A DNA stretch of 64,000 nucleotides from Postechiella marina. GTDB lineage: Bacteria; Bacteroidota; Bacteroidia; Flavobacteriales; Flavobacteriaceae. A model generated the notes under the pieces. The model was not told the origin of the DNA, ran no database searches, and saw only the letters and a program-made list of their open reading frames with translations. The stretch's first letter is position 1, and the number at the start of each line of letters is the position of its first letter. The position numbers and the translations under genes were made by a program. The DNA is taken from the NCBI RefSeq assembly GCF_039538365.1, contig NZ_BAABCA010000007.1, forward strand, positions 124,001 through 188,000. Reading direction: 5' to 3'. Positions 28,449 to 37,300 of the stretch are shown piece by piece.

Positions 28449-28919
28449 ATGAAAAAAATTATAATATACCCTATTCTATTAATAACAACTTACCTATTTG
28501 CTCAACAAGATAAACAACTAGAGCCTAAATTAGAAAATATAGCTTGGATTTCTGGAAACTGGAAAGGCAAAGCCTTTGGAGGCATAACAGAAGAAAATTG
28601 GAGCAAACCAGCTGGTGGCTCTATGATGGCAACCTTCAAATTAATTAACGATGATAAAGTATCTTTTTACGAAATTGAAATCATCCGCGAAATAGAAAAC
28701 TCTTTACTCCTTCAACTAAAACACTTTAATAATGATTTAAAAGGCTGGGAAACTAAAGATGAAACAGTAGATTTTCCTTTAAAATCCATAACAAAATCAA
28801 AAGTAGAATTTGAAGGCATGATTTTTGAAAAAGTTAATGATAATGAAATGAATATTTATGTTGATATTCATAAAAAAAATGATTCGGTAGAAACTATAAA
28901 GTTTAACTACAAGAAATAA
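28449..28919 (+). CDS. DUF6265 family exported protein
   Basis: 156 aa. The signal peptide covers about residues 1-18 (ends 'LFAQQ'). The motif 'LENIAWISGNWKGKAFGGITEE' and the strands that follow match DUF6265, a calycin-like periplasmic family of unknown function common in Bacteroidota. It lies between the beta-oxidation terminator and an M1 peptidase gene, probably with its own promoter (TACATTTA at 28425-28432, one mismatch). Confidence 0.75.
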   Translation: MKKIIIYPILLITTYLFAQQDKQLEPKLENIAWISGNWKGKAFGGITEENWSKPAGGSMMATFKLINDDKVSFYEIEIIREIENSLLLQLKHFNNDLKGWETKDETVDFPLKSITKSKVEFEGMIFEKVNDNEMNIYVDIHKKNDSVETIKFNYKK

Positions 28920-28949
28920 AATTAACAAATTCTTTTGAAGCTTTTTATT

Positions 28950-28957
28950 TAATTTTG
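28950..28957 (+). promoter_or_regulatory. -7 element for the M1 peptidase gene
   Basis: TAATTTTG, a perfect TANNTTTG, 14 bp before the ATG at 28972. The short leader makes this only moderately secure. Confidence 0.45.
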
Positions 28958-28971
28958 AAAAAAAATAATCA

Positions 28972-30618
28972 ATGCAAAAACAACTACAATTATTATTAAT
29001 TTTTATACTCTTTCCTATAGTTTTAATTAATGCTCAAGGTTTACTCAATCAAAAAAATAATTTTACAAGACAAGACACTTTAAGAGGTAGCATAACTCCA
29101 GAGCGCGAATGGTGGGACTTGCTACATTACTACTTAGACATAAAAGTAGATCCTGATAATAAATTCATTTCTGGAAAAAACACTATTAAATATAAAGTAC
29201 TGAGCGCTAATTCTGTTATGCAAATAGATTTGCAAACACCAATGAAATTACTTAAAGCTGTTCAAAACAATAAAGAATTAGACATTAAACATGATGGTAA
29301 TGCCCATTTTATTACATTAACAGATAAACAAGAAATTGGAGCCACTAATAGTGTTGTGGTATACTACGAAGGCAACCCCAGAGAAGCTGTAAATGCCCCT
29401 TGGGATGGAGGTATTTCTTGGAAAAAAGACAGCAATGGTAATCATTTTATAGCATCGTCTTGCCAAGGTTTAGGTGCCAGTGTTTGGTGGCCATGTAAAG
29501 ATCATATGTACGATGAAGTTGAAGGCATGAAAATTAGCGTTAATGTACCTAGTAACTTAACAAACGTATCAAACGGTAGACTAACTTTAGTAGAGCGCAT
29601 AGGAGACACCAAAACCTACACGTGGGTTGTAAAAAGCCCCATAAACAATTACGGTGTTAATATTAATATTGGTGACTATGTTAATTTTTCTGAGGTTTTC
29701 GATGGCATGGCTGGTAATCTTGATATGAATTATTACGTTTTAAGAGATAACATAGATAAAGCCAAAGAACAATTTAAACAAGCCCCAAAAATGATTAAAG
29801 CTTTCGAGCATTGGTTTGGACAATATCCTTTTTATGTCGATAGCTACAAAATAGTAGAAGTACCTTATTTAGGTATGGAGCACCAAAGTTGTGTAACCTA
29901 TGGTAACAACTACCAAAACGGGTATTTAGGTAAAGATTTATCAGGAACTGGTTGGGGTTTAAAATTCGACTTTATAATTATTCATGAATCTGGACACGAG
30001 TGGTTTGCAAATAACATTACCAATAAAGATGTTGCAGATATGTGGATTCATGAAGCTTTTACATCATACTCTGAAGGTTTATATCTAGACTATTACTTTG
30101 GCAAAGAAGCCTCGGCTGAATATGTTATAGGAACAAGAAAAAACATTGTTAACGACAGACCATTAATTGGCACATATAACGTAAATAAAGAGGGGTCTGG
30201 AGATATGTATTTTAAAGGTGCAAATATACTTCATACCCTACGACAACTTATTAAAGATGACGAAGTATGGCGTAAAATTTTACGTAAAATGAATGTAGAA
30301 TTCTACCATCAAACTGTAACAACTAAGCAAATTGAAGATTTTTTATCTTATGAAACTAATATTGATTTAACTGCTTTTTTTAATCAATATTTAAGAACAA
30401 TACAAGTTCCTACACTAGAGTTTTCTCATAAAAAAAAGACTCTAAAATATAGATGGATTAATATTGTAAATGATTTTGCCATGCCAATTCAAATAAAAAT
30501 TGGAGATGAAGAACAGTGGATTACCCCAAAGGCAGAATGGCAAACTCTAGAAACTCCTTCTAGTAAAATGCCTATTACTATTGATAAAGATTTCTATATT
30601 GAAACCAAAGAAATATAA
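28972..30618 (+). CDS. M1-family zinc metallo-aminopeptidase, exported
   Basis: 548 aa with a signal peptide (about 1-21, ending 'LINAQG'). The zinc site is HExxH at H338-H342 ('HESGHEW') with the third ligand E361 eighteen residues on. The exopeptidase motif is 'YLGMEHQSC' (a GAMEN variant). It removes N-terminal residues from peptides, probably in the periplasm. It has the N-terminal beta and catalytic domains but no long helical C-terminal domain, like the shorter Bacteroidota M1 enzymes. The next gene follows after 5 bp. Confidence 0.92.
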   Translation: MQKQLQLLLIFILFPIVLINAQGLLNQKNNFTRQDTLRGSITPEREWWDLLHYYLDIKVDPDNKFISGKNTIKYKVLSANSVMQIDLQTPMKLLKAVQNNKELDIKHDGNAHFITLTDKQEIGATNSVVVYYEGNPREAVNAPWDGGISWKKDSNGNHFIASSCQGLGASVWWPCKDHMYDEVEGMKISVNVPSNLTNVSNGRLTLVERIGDTKTYTWVVKSPINNYGVNINIGDYVNFSEVFDGMAGNLDMNYYVLRDNIDKAKEQFKQAPKMIKAFEHWFGQYPFYVDSYKIVEVPYLGMEHQSCVTYGNNYQNGYLGKDLSGTGWGLKFDFIIIHESGHEWFANNITNKDVADMWIHEAFTSYSEGLYLDYYFGKEASAEYVIGTRKNIVNDRPLIGTYNVNKEGSGDMYFKGANILHTLRQLIKDDEVWRKILRKMNVEFYHQTVTTKQIEDFLSYETNIDLTAFFNQYLRTIQVPTLEFSHKKKTLKYRWINIVNDFAMPIQIKIGDEEQWITPKAEWQTLETPSSKMPITIDKDFYIETKEI

Positions 30619-30623
30619 CGATT

Positions 30624-31196
30624 TTGGAACTTACAGAACTTTATTTTAAAACAGATACAGAATGGCGTGCATGGTTACACGAAAACCATAATAACGACCA
30701 AGGTGTTTATTTAATTTTTTATAAAGTTGAAAACAAAGAAGCCTCTATGCGGTGGGAAGAAGCTGTAAAAGTAGCGCTTTGTTATGGCTGGATAGACTCT
30801 ACAGTTAAAAGTTTAGGAAATGGTAAACGCAGGCAACGCTTTTGCAAACGCAAACCAAAAAGTGTTTGGAGTGCTCTAAACAAAAAGTATATAAAAGAGT
30901 TAACAGCGAATAACCTAATGCATCAATCAGGATTTGATATTATTTCTATTGGAAAAAAAAATGGCTCTTGGACTGCACTAGATAATGCTGAAAAAGGTAT
31001 TATTCCTGATAATTTACAAATGGCATTTGATGAGAACCCCAAGGCATTTAAAAATTTTAAAAACTTTGCTCCTAGTTACAGAAAAAGCTACTTATTTTGG
31101 GTAAATCAAGCAAAACGAGAAGACACCATAAAAAAGCGCATAAACCAAGTTATTGAGTTATGCGCTAATAATATTAAAAGCAGAGATACTTGGTAA
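30624..31196 (+). CDS. YdeI/OmpD-associated family protein
   Basis: 190 aa with a TTG start 5 bp after the peptidase stop. The next ATG would delete about 41 conserved residues, so TTG is the reasonable choice and implies translational coupling. Family motifs: 'LYFKTDTEWRAWLHENH', 'GVYLIFYKV', 'ALCYGWIDSTVKSL' and 'KPKSVWSALNKK'. In enterobacteria, YdeI-like proteins are linked to peptide resistance and OmpD association. The function in Bacteroidota is not known. No signal peptide. Confidence 0.8.
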   Translation: MELTELYFKTDTEWRAWLHENHNNDQGVYLIFYKVENKEASMRWEEAVKVALCYGWIDSTVKSLGNGKRRQRFCKRKPKSVWSALNKKYIKELTANNLMHQSGFDIISIGKKNGSWTALDNAEKGIIPDNLQMAFDENPKAFKNFKNFAPSYRKSYLFWVNQAKREDTIKKRINQVIELCANNIKSRDTW

Positions 31197-31203
31197 TTTT
31201 TAA

Positions 31204-32085
31204 TCACGGATTTATAAATAAATCAATCTCTTTTTTAGTTAAATTTGGATTTGCACCGTCACTTTGTGCAACCAAAGCTCCAACTGCACAGGCATAATCT
31301 ATAGCTTTTTGAGGAGGAACTTTATTACTTAACAAACTCACTAAAGTACCTAAAAAAGAATCTCCTGCTCCAACGGTATCGACTACCTTAATTTGATATC
31401 CACTGTTATAATAAAGTGCACCATCAAATAACAAAACAGCACCATGTTGCCCTTTAGTAACGCATATACAATTGGTATTTGTTTTTTGTGCGATGTAATT
31501 TAAATTTTGCTCTAAAGAATTATATTTTGAACCTAAATACGCACTAACCTCATAAAGTTCATCGTCATTAAACTTAATAAAATCAGATTTATCCATAAGG
31601 TACATTAGGGTATCCTTATCGTAATGAGGTGGTCTTAAATTAAGATCGAATATTTTATATTTAGCAAATTCCAACAGTTTATAAAGCGTGTTTTTAGAAG
31701 ATTCATCTCTAGTAATTAAACTTCCAAAAAGTAATGCATCAGATTGTTTTACAACTTCTATTAAATCATCATTCAATTCTATTTTATCCCACGCACTAGG
31801 ATATTCAATGGTATATGAAGCAGACCCTTTATCATTTAAAACAACCTTAACCTCTCCTGTTTTATAGTCTTTTAAAACCTGAATACTAGCCGTATTAATA
31901 TCATTTTCATTTAAATAATCTAATAACACCTTTCCAGGCTCATCATCTCCAATCGCGCTAATCATAGCAACATTATGCCCGAACGATTTTGCTCTTAATG
32001 CCACATTTAATGGCGCTCCTCCTATTTTTTTATGCGTAGGAAATACATCCCACAAGATTTCTCCGAAACTTACAATATTAGACAT
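31204..32085 (-). CDS. Fructokinase-like PfkB family carbohydrate kinase
   Basis: 293 aa. PfkB motifs: N-terminal 'GEILWDVFP', 'KIGGAPLNVALRAKSFG' and the C-terminal anion hole/catalytic 'VDTVGAGDSFLG'. The length and N-terminus are those of bacterial fructokinases (fructose + ATP to fructose 6-phosphate). It is the last gene of a three-gene minus-strand unit, 24 bp after the sucrose-phosphate-synthase-like gene. A substrate of fructose is supported by that context, since hydrolysis of sucrose would release it. Confidence 0.88.
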   Translation of the reverse strand: MSNIVSFGEILWDVFPTHKKIGGAPLNVALRAKSFGHNVAMISAIGDDEPGKVLLDYLNENDINTASIQVLKDYKTGEVKVVLNDKGSASYTIEYPSAWDKIELNDDLIEVVKQSDALLFGSLITRDESSKNTLYKLLEFAKYKIFDLNLRPPHYDKDTLMYLMDKSDFIKFNDDELYEVSAYLGSKYNSLEQNLNYIAQKTNTNCICVTKGQHGAVLLFDGALYYNSGYQIKVVDTVGAGDSFLGTLVSLLSNKVPPQKAIDYACAVGALVAQSDGANPNLTKKEIDLFINP

Positions 32086-32109
32086 ATAATATCTTTAAAA
32101 ACCTTAGAT

Positions 32110-33387
32110 TTAATATATATTCGATTCCATAGTTCTTTGATTTATAGAACTTCTAAAAACTTCTAACATACGTTTTGCAATACCTGTCCAACCAAAGTTA
32201 CGACGCGCAAAACGCGCACCTTCTACCGATAATTCATTACGTAATTTTGGATATAAAAGAGGCATAGCCATCATCGCACCAAATTCTTTAGGTCGATGCG
32301 GATCTGCAAATAAACCTTGATTACCAAAATCTATTAAATCGCACAACCCGCCATGAACCGTTATAATTGTTGGTGTTCCGCATGCCATAGCCTCAATAGC
32401 CACCATACCAAAAGGTTCGTATCTAGAGGGCATTACAAAAATATTTGCTGAACGATAAACGTTGGCTAAATCTTCATCGGCAATATAATTTTTCCAAGAA
32501 ATTTTATCTGCTACCCCTAACTCTTCAGCCATCTTTTTGAGTTTGGCAATCCCTTGATTATCCTGCTCAGATTGATCGCCACCAATAGCTGCAACTAAAC
32601 GCGCTTCAGGACATAATTCAAAAACAGTAGGTAAAGCTTGAAATAACAAATCGTATCCTTTGTTATGCGCCATTCTACCTAAGGCCAAAATATCGGTTGG
32701 TTGAATGTCGTACTTCGCTCTAATTTTATCATTTTCTTTGGAAGGTACCGGAAAAAATCTATTCTCGTCTATTCCTGGAGGAATCATACCACAGTTTTTA
32801 GGTAAAACATCGTATTGCTTAGTAAGTAAATCGACTTGTGGTAACGTAGTAGCAATAACGTAATTACACATTTGATATACGAAATATTCCTTTCGAATAC
32901 GTTCTTTAAAACGATAGGTTTTTTCCATTTCTTTTTCGTCCATGTCGCTTCCCATACTGTGCTGCTTCCACCATCCTAAGGAGTGCGGTGTATGCACGTG
33001 AGAAATCCCTAACTCTTCAGCTATTTTTTGTCCTGCCCAACCTGCATCCCAATAATGTGTATATACAACATCGTATTTTTTCCGCTCTTTTTTAATGGCA
33101 GCCAACGTATTGGTTACAAACTTTTTAAGATGATCGTGCATATCCTCTTTTCTAATAAATTTTTTACCTCCAAAAGGAATTCGCCATACACTATAATTTT
33201 CATCAACCACATCGTATTCTGGTTGGTCTTCAAATTGACGCGTTACTAAATCTACACGTTTTCCTAATCTGCTAAAACGTTCTGCTAGCTCTAAAACATA
33301 TACTACTTGTCCACCAGTGTCTGGCTTTCCTAATTCTGCATTTGCTCCTACATAGCCATGTAAAGAGATCATCAATATTGATTTCAT
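32110..33387 (-). CDS. GT4 glycosyltransferase, sucrose-phosphate synthase-like
   Basis: 425 aa, GT-B fold. The N-terminus 'MISLHGYVGANAELGKPDTGGQVVYVLELA' is the signature of sucrose synthase/sucrose-phosphate synthase. The C-terminal E-x7-E motif is seen in 'PSRYEPFGMVAIEAMACGTP'. The family makes sucrose 6-phosphate from a nucleotide glucose and fructose 6-phosphate; mannosylfructose-phosphate synthase is a close relative and cannot be excluded. It lies between a phosphatase-hydrolase fusion and a fructokinase gene with gaps of 21 and 24 bp. This is a minimal bacterial-length protein without plant-type regulatory extensions. Confidence 0.85.
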   Translation of the reverse strand: MKSILMISLHGYVGANAELGKPDTGGQVVYVLELAERFSRLGKRVDLVTRQFEDQPEYDVVDENYSVWRIPFGGKKFIRKEDMHDHLKKFVTNTLAAIKKERKKYDVVYTHYWDAGWAGQKIAEELGISHVHTPHSLGWWKQHSMGSDMDEKEMEKTYRFKERIRKEYFVYQMCNYVIATTLPQVDLLTKQYDVLPKNCGMIPPGIDENRFFPVPSKENDKIRAKYDIQPTDILALGRMAHNKGYDLLFQALPTVFELCPEARLVAAIGGDQSEQDNQGIAKLKKMAEELGVADKISWKNYIADEDLANVYRSANIFVMPSRYEPFGMVAIEAMACGTPTIITVHGGLCDLIDFGNQGLFADPHRPKEFGAMMAMPLLYPKLRNELSVEGARFARRNFGWTGIAKRMLEVFRSSINQRTMESNIY

Positions 33388-33408
33388 TGTATTTTGTTTT
33401 AGTTAATA

Positions 33409-35493
33409 TTATTTAATTAATTTTAAATCGTGACAAGCAGAAATATACTGAGCAGCAGACCAAGCCTGATATGCTTTGCCCATTGGCTTACCTGTTGTAC
33501 CATGTGCCCATTCTGTAAACTCCCATTCTTCGTTTATACCTTCCTTATTTATTAAGGCAAGCTTGTGTAGTTCTGCTATAGCTATATCTTTAAATCCTAA
33601 TTTATTTACGAATTTAACCCAGAATCCACCAACAAATGGCCAAATACCACCGTTGTGATAATGGTTTGGTAAGTTTAATAAGTTTACGGTGTAATATGGT
33701 CTCCAATCTGGATCGCCAGGACTTACAACTGGGTAAACGTTGGCTATTGGAAATGGGTCGTTAACACCAACACCCCACATAAACTTAAAGGTTTGGTGTG
33801 CTTTTTCGGCATCAATGGTACCATGTAAAAAAGCTAAAACATTTCCTAAAGTATCGCAACGCCAACTAAAATCGAAAGGTGTTGTTTGTGCTATTAAATA
33901 CGAGGTATCTCCAAGAGTAAATTGCTTTTCTGCAAAAGACACCGATTGAAATAATTGTTGTTGTGTAGATGGCCAGAAATTTTGCAATATTTCTTTTTTT
34001 ATAACTTGAGACCATCTAATATATTCTCCTGCGTCCTCATGGTCTCCTAACATTTCCATCATTCTACCGAAACATACATTGGCACGATACCATAGAATTT
34101 CGTCGTAAAGAATGTTATAACTTCTTCCAAATAAATCGGTCCAATCTCCAGCCTCAGGAATTTCTAGTAAAGCATCGTTATTACTATCGTGTGCTCCTAA
34201 CCAACGCATGGTTTCTTTTATATCTGTAATATGAGTTCTTAAAAACTCAATATCTTTAGTTTCATTTACATATTCATAAAAAGCAATAACTACCCAAATT
34301 CCACTATCTATAGAGCAAATACCACCAACCCCAGAATAATCTGGAATATTATTTTTAATACGCACGTTAGATGGAATTTGACCATTACGAGAAATATGCT
34401 CAAACAAGGTTAAAAGTGTTTGGCGCGCACATTTATGAATATCTTCATGCTTATGAATTAAAGGAAGCGCTCCAATAACGGTAATAGCACCATCTCTGGC
34501 CCAAACACTATAATAATTCTCATCTGTACCATGAGCAACATTATCTTTTATGGAACATGCTGAAAATCCTAATGGCGTAATATTTTTTCGTAAAGCTTCC
34601 ACTGCTTTATCATAACCTTCAAGAATTAAAGCTACTTTTTCATCGGCACCTTCAGCTGCTAGACTTTCAGATTCTTGTTTTATAAAAAAATCATCAGTAT
34701 GATCGATATTCGATTCATCGTTCGCTTTATTAGGCAAAATCCCGTAGTATACTAAACCTTCAATAATACCATCACTTTTTTCTTTTTCGGTATGATAAAC
34801 TTGTCTGTGTTTTGTGTATTGATACAGCTCTTCATGGGCATTAGCTACCACAATACCTTTAACATTTGCCATATCGAACATAGCAGAATCATTACCACTA
34901 TCTCCTGCTACTAAAACCTCTTCGGTTTTAATACCTAAAGTTTTTGTAAGCCATTGCAATGCATTGCCTTTATTGGCAAATTTTGGTAAAATATCTAAAA
35001 ATTTATCTCCTGAATACACCACATTAATACTCATGTTAGCATCTTCAAAATCTTTCTCGACACTTGCTATTAATTCTGGACTTGCATTATGAAAAAAGTA
35101 ACTTCTTTTATAAGCATGCTGAAACTTTGTTGGCTGATCGCTAATGGGATGATCTATTTTTTGAATTAAAGTTTCTACTTCCTCTAAATCCCAACCATCA
35201 TCAAGAATATTATTAAACTCTTTTACAACACTTTTTTCTTTATAATTATAAATATGAGTTCCAACTCCAGAAATAATATAATCTGGTTCTGGCAAAACAC
35301 CTTTATCTATTAGAAGAAGTACATCACCAATTAAACGACCTGTGTTATAGGTTAAAAAAACATCTTTAGGTTTATACTTTTTCCATATTTTTCTGAAATT
35401 ACTTTTATGGGTATGAAAGTCCATTAATGTATTATCAATATCGAAAGAAAGGAGACTAATTTTAGGCTGAATACTATCTTTAATTTTGCTCAT
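33409..35493 (-). CDS. Fusion: sucrose-phosphate phosphatase-like HAD + glycoside hydrolase
   Basis: 694 aa in two parts. Residues 1-250 are a HAD-IIB phosphatase: nucleophile/acid D18 and D20 in 'SFDIDNTLMDF', 'KGNALQWL', and 'VAGDSGNDSAMF', as in sucrose-6F-phosphate phosphatase. Residues about 290-690 are an (alpha/alpha)6 glycosidase of the amylo-alpha-1,6-glucosidase/GH100-invertase type: 'SVWARDGAITVIGALPL', 'SIDSGIWVVIAFYEYV', 'EAGDWTDLFGRSYNILYDEILWYRAN', 'HNGGIWPFVGGFW'. First gene of the sucrose unit. The phosphatase would finish sucrose synthesis; the hydrolase would probably split it. No signal peptide: cytosolic. Confidence 0.85.
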   Translation of the reverse strand: MSKIKDSIQPKISLLSFDIDNTLMDFHTHKSNFRKIWKKYKPKDVFLTYNTGRLIGDVLLLIDKGVLPEPDYIISGVGTHIYNYKEKSVVKEFNNILDDGWDLEEVETLIQKIDHPISDQPTKFQHAYKRSYFFHNASPELIASVEKDFEDANMSINVVYSGDKFLDILPKFANKGNALQWLTKTLGIKTEEVLVAGDSGNDSAMFDMANVKGIVVANAHEELYQYTKHRQVYHTEKEKSDGIIEGLVYYGILPNKANDESNIDHTDDFFIKQESESLAAEGADEKVALILEGYDKAVEALRKNITPLGFSACSIKDNVAHGTDENYYSVWARDGAITVIGALPLIHKHEDIHKCARQTLLTLFEHISRNGQIPSNVRIKNNIPDYSGVGGICSIDSGIWVVIAFYEYVNETKDIEFLRTHITDIKETMRWLGAHDSNNDALLEIPEAGDWTDLFGRSYNILYDEILWYRANVCFGRMMEMLGDHEDAGEYIRWSQVIKKEILQNFWPSTQQQLFQSVSFAEKQFTLGDTSYLIAQTTPFDFSWRCDTLGNVLAFLHGTIDAEKAHQTFKFMWGVGVNDPFPIANVYPVVSPGDPDWRPYYTVNLLNLPNHYHNGGIWPFVGGFWVKFVNKLGFKDIAIAELHKLALINKEGINEEWEFTEWAHGTTGKPMGKAYQAWSAAQYISACHDLKLIK

Positions 35494-35689
35494 GTTTAAA
35501 ATCTAAAATTTTTATTTTTTAATGATTTTGGATGATTTTTGGTAGAAAATAGATGAATTTACATCAAAAAACAAGAAAAAAAGGCTATTTATGACTATTA
35601 TTAAAGTTGTAACAATTAGTACGCTGAAGAATAATAAATATGAAAAATAGTACTTTATAAACTGAGCATATGATAATGTTTAAAACAAA

Positions 35690-35728
35690 AAAGCTTGTAA
35701 GAAAAAATATATTTTTCTTACAAGCTTT
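35690..35728 (-). terminator. Terminator of the AAA ATPase/VWA operon
   Basis: 17-bp perfect stem (35690-35706 with 35712-35728) and a 5-base loop, followed on the minus strand by TTTTGTTTT. It lies 26 bp past the stop at 35755. The rest of the 261-bp gap to the sucrose operon has no recognisable promoter. Confidence 0.88.
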
Positions 35729-35754
35729 AATAGTATCCTTTCAATATTTTAGTT

Positions 35755-37221
35755 TTATAAACCGCTTATAAAACTCCCATAAGGATCTTTAAATTGAATA
35801 CCCTCGGTAAAGCGTTGTTTACTTAATTGTTTGTATTCTACTAATGCCCAAAGCACAAATTCTTTTACGAAATAAGAATCTTGCGTCGATAAGTTAGGTT
35901 GATACTTCGCCAATAAATCATCTAAAGGAGAAATAGCGTTTAGAATATTTTTATATTCTTTATCTCTTAAATCGTCTAGCAACTCAAAACCTTCTTTTTG
36001 ATTAAAGAACCAAGACACAATATCGTCATAAGGACTTTCTTGATCTTGCTTTTGAAGTTTACCTATTTTTGGAAAAAAGGTTTCAAATAAAGTTTTAACC
36101 GCTTCTCCAATTAAATTAAACGCTACTGCTGCTGCTCCTTCTTGCTCGCCTTCGTAAACCAACTCGACTTTGCCGGTTATGGCAGGAATAATACCTACAA
36201 AATCTGACAATCTTAATGTTGTTTGTTCGTCTCCATTTATTAACGCACGACGCTCTGCTGTACTTAATAAGTTTTCTAGAGCTGTAATACTTAAACGTGC
36301 GCTTACACCACTTTTAGCATCTATATACTCGCTTTCGCGTGCTTGAAAAACAATTTGTTCTAACAAATCTCGAGCTAAATCTGGCACAACTACAGAAGCA
36401 TTCTGACTTTCTACCAGTTTAGCTTCTTGTTCTGTAATTTTTCTTGCAGTTTCAATATCTGCTGGGTAATGTGTTAATATTTGCGATCCTATTCTATCTT
36501 TTAAAGGGGTAACAATACTTCCTCTATTGGTGTAATCTTCAGGGTTAGCGGTAAAAATAAATTGCACATCTAACGGTAACCTCAACTTAAACCCACGAAT
36601 TTGAATATCGCCTTCTTGTAGAATATTAAATAATGCCACTTGAATTCTAGCTTGTAAATCTGGCAACTCATTAATTACAAAAATACAGCGGTTTGCTCTT
36701 GGAATCATCCCGTAATGAATCACACGATCATCTGCATAACTTAATTTTAAATTGGCTGCCTTTATAGGGTCTACATCTCCAATAATATCGGCAACGGTAA
36801 CATCTGGTGTTGCTAATTTCTCTGCAAAACGATCACTTCTATGCAACCATGTTATTGGTGTATTATCGCCGTGTTCTTTAATTAATTCTGCTGCAAATCT
36901 AGAAATGGGTTGTAACGGATCGTCATTAATCTCAGATCCTTCTACAACAGGTATATATTCATCTAACAAATTAAGCATTAAACGTGCTAACCTTGTTTTT
37001 GCTTGACCACGCAGGCCTAATAAATTAATATTATGTCTTGATAAAATAGCACGTTCAAGTTCTGGAATTACCGTATTTTCGTATCCATGAACACCTTCAA
37101 AAGTTGTTTCTTTATTTTTTATTTTTTCGATTAGGTTATCCCGTAATTCATCTTTAATAGATTTTGATTGATATCCCGATTTTTTTAGTTCTCCTAGTGT
37201 TTTTATATATTCTTCTTTCAT
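35755..37221 (-). CDS. AAA ATPase, magnesium-chelatase subunit I-like
   Basis: 488 aa from the ATG at 37221 (MKEEYIKTLGELKKSGYQSK). An ATG ten codons earlier exists, but homologues start near this position. The AAA+ core covers about residues 40-330: a modified P-loop 'GLRGQAKTRLAR', Walker B 'IFVINELPDLQAR' (N-E rather than D-E), and 'FTANPEDYTNRGSIVTPLKDRIGS'. This is the ChlI/MoxR-type clade that pairs with VWA proteins. It presumably remodels or inserts metal into an unknown target. The VWA partner lies 79 bp upstream. Confidence 0.85.
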   Translation of the reverse strand: MKEEYIKTLGELKKSGYQSKSIKDELRDNLIEKIKNKETTFEGVHGYENTVIPELERAILSRHNINLLGLRGQAKTRLARLMLNLLDEYIPVVEGSEINDDPLQPISRFAAELIKEHGDNTPITWLHRSDRFAEKLATPDVTVADIIGDVDPIKAANLKLSYADDRVIHYGMIPRANRCIFVINELPDLQARIQVALFNILQEGDIQIRGFKLRLPLDVQFIFTANPEDYTNRGSIVTPLKDRIGSQILTHYPADIETARKITEQEAKLVESQNASVVVPDLARDLLEQIVFQARESEYIDAKSGVSARLSITALENLLSTAERRALINGDEQTTLRLSDFVGIIPAITGKVELVYEGEQEGAAAVAFNLIGEAVKTLFETFFPKIGKLQKQDQESPYDDIVSWFFNQKEGFELLDDLRDKEYKNILNAISPLDDLLAKYQPNLSTQDSYFVKEFVLWALVEYKQLSKQRFTEGIQFKDPYGSFISGL

Positions 37222-37300
37222 ATTACATCTTTTTGCTATTTTGCTTAGCACTTACTCTTTTATCAAAAATTCTAGAAGCTAATAGCTACTAGTTAAAAAA

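Noticed and set aside
35540..35570. Possible FNR-type box upstream of the sucrose operon (TGATTTTGGATGA)
   Set aside because: The right half does not read ATCA and no -7 element lies at the required distance.
37222..37251. Ten-codon N-terminal extension of the AAA ATPase
   Set aside because: Residues are unlike the family; the ATG at 37221 matches the usual start.
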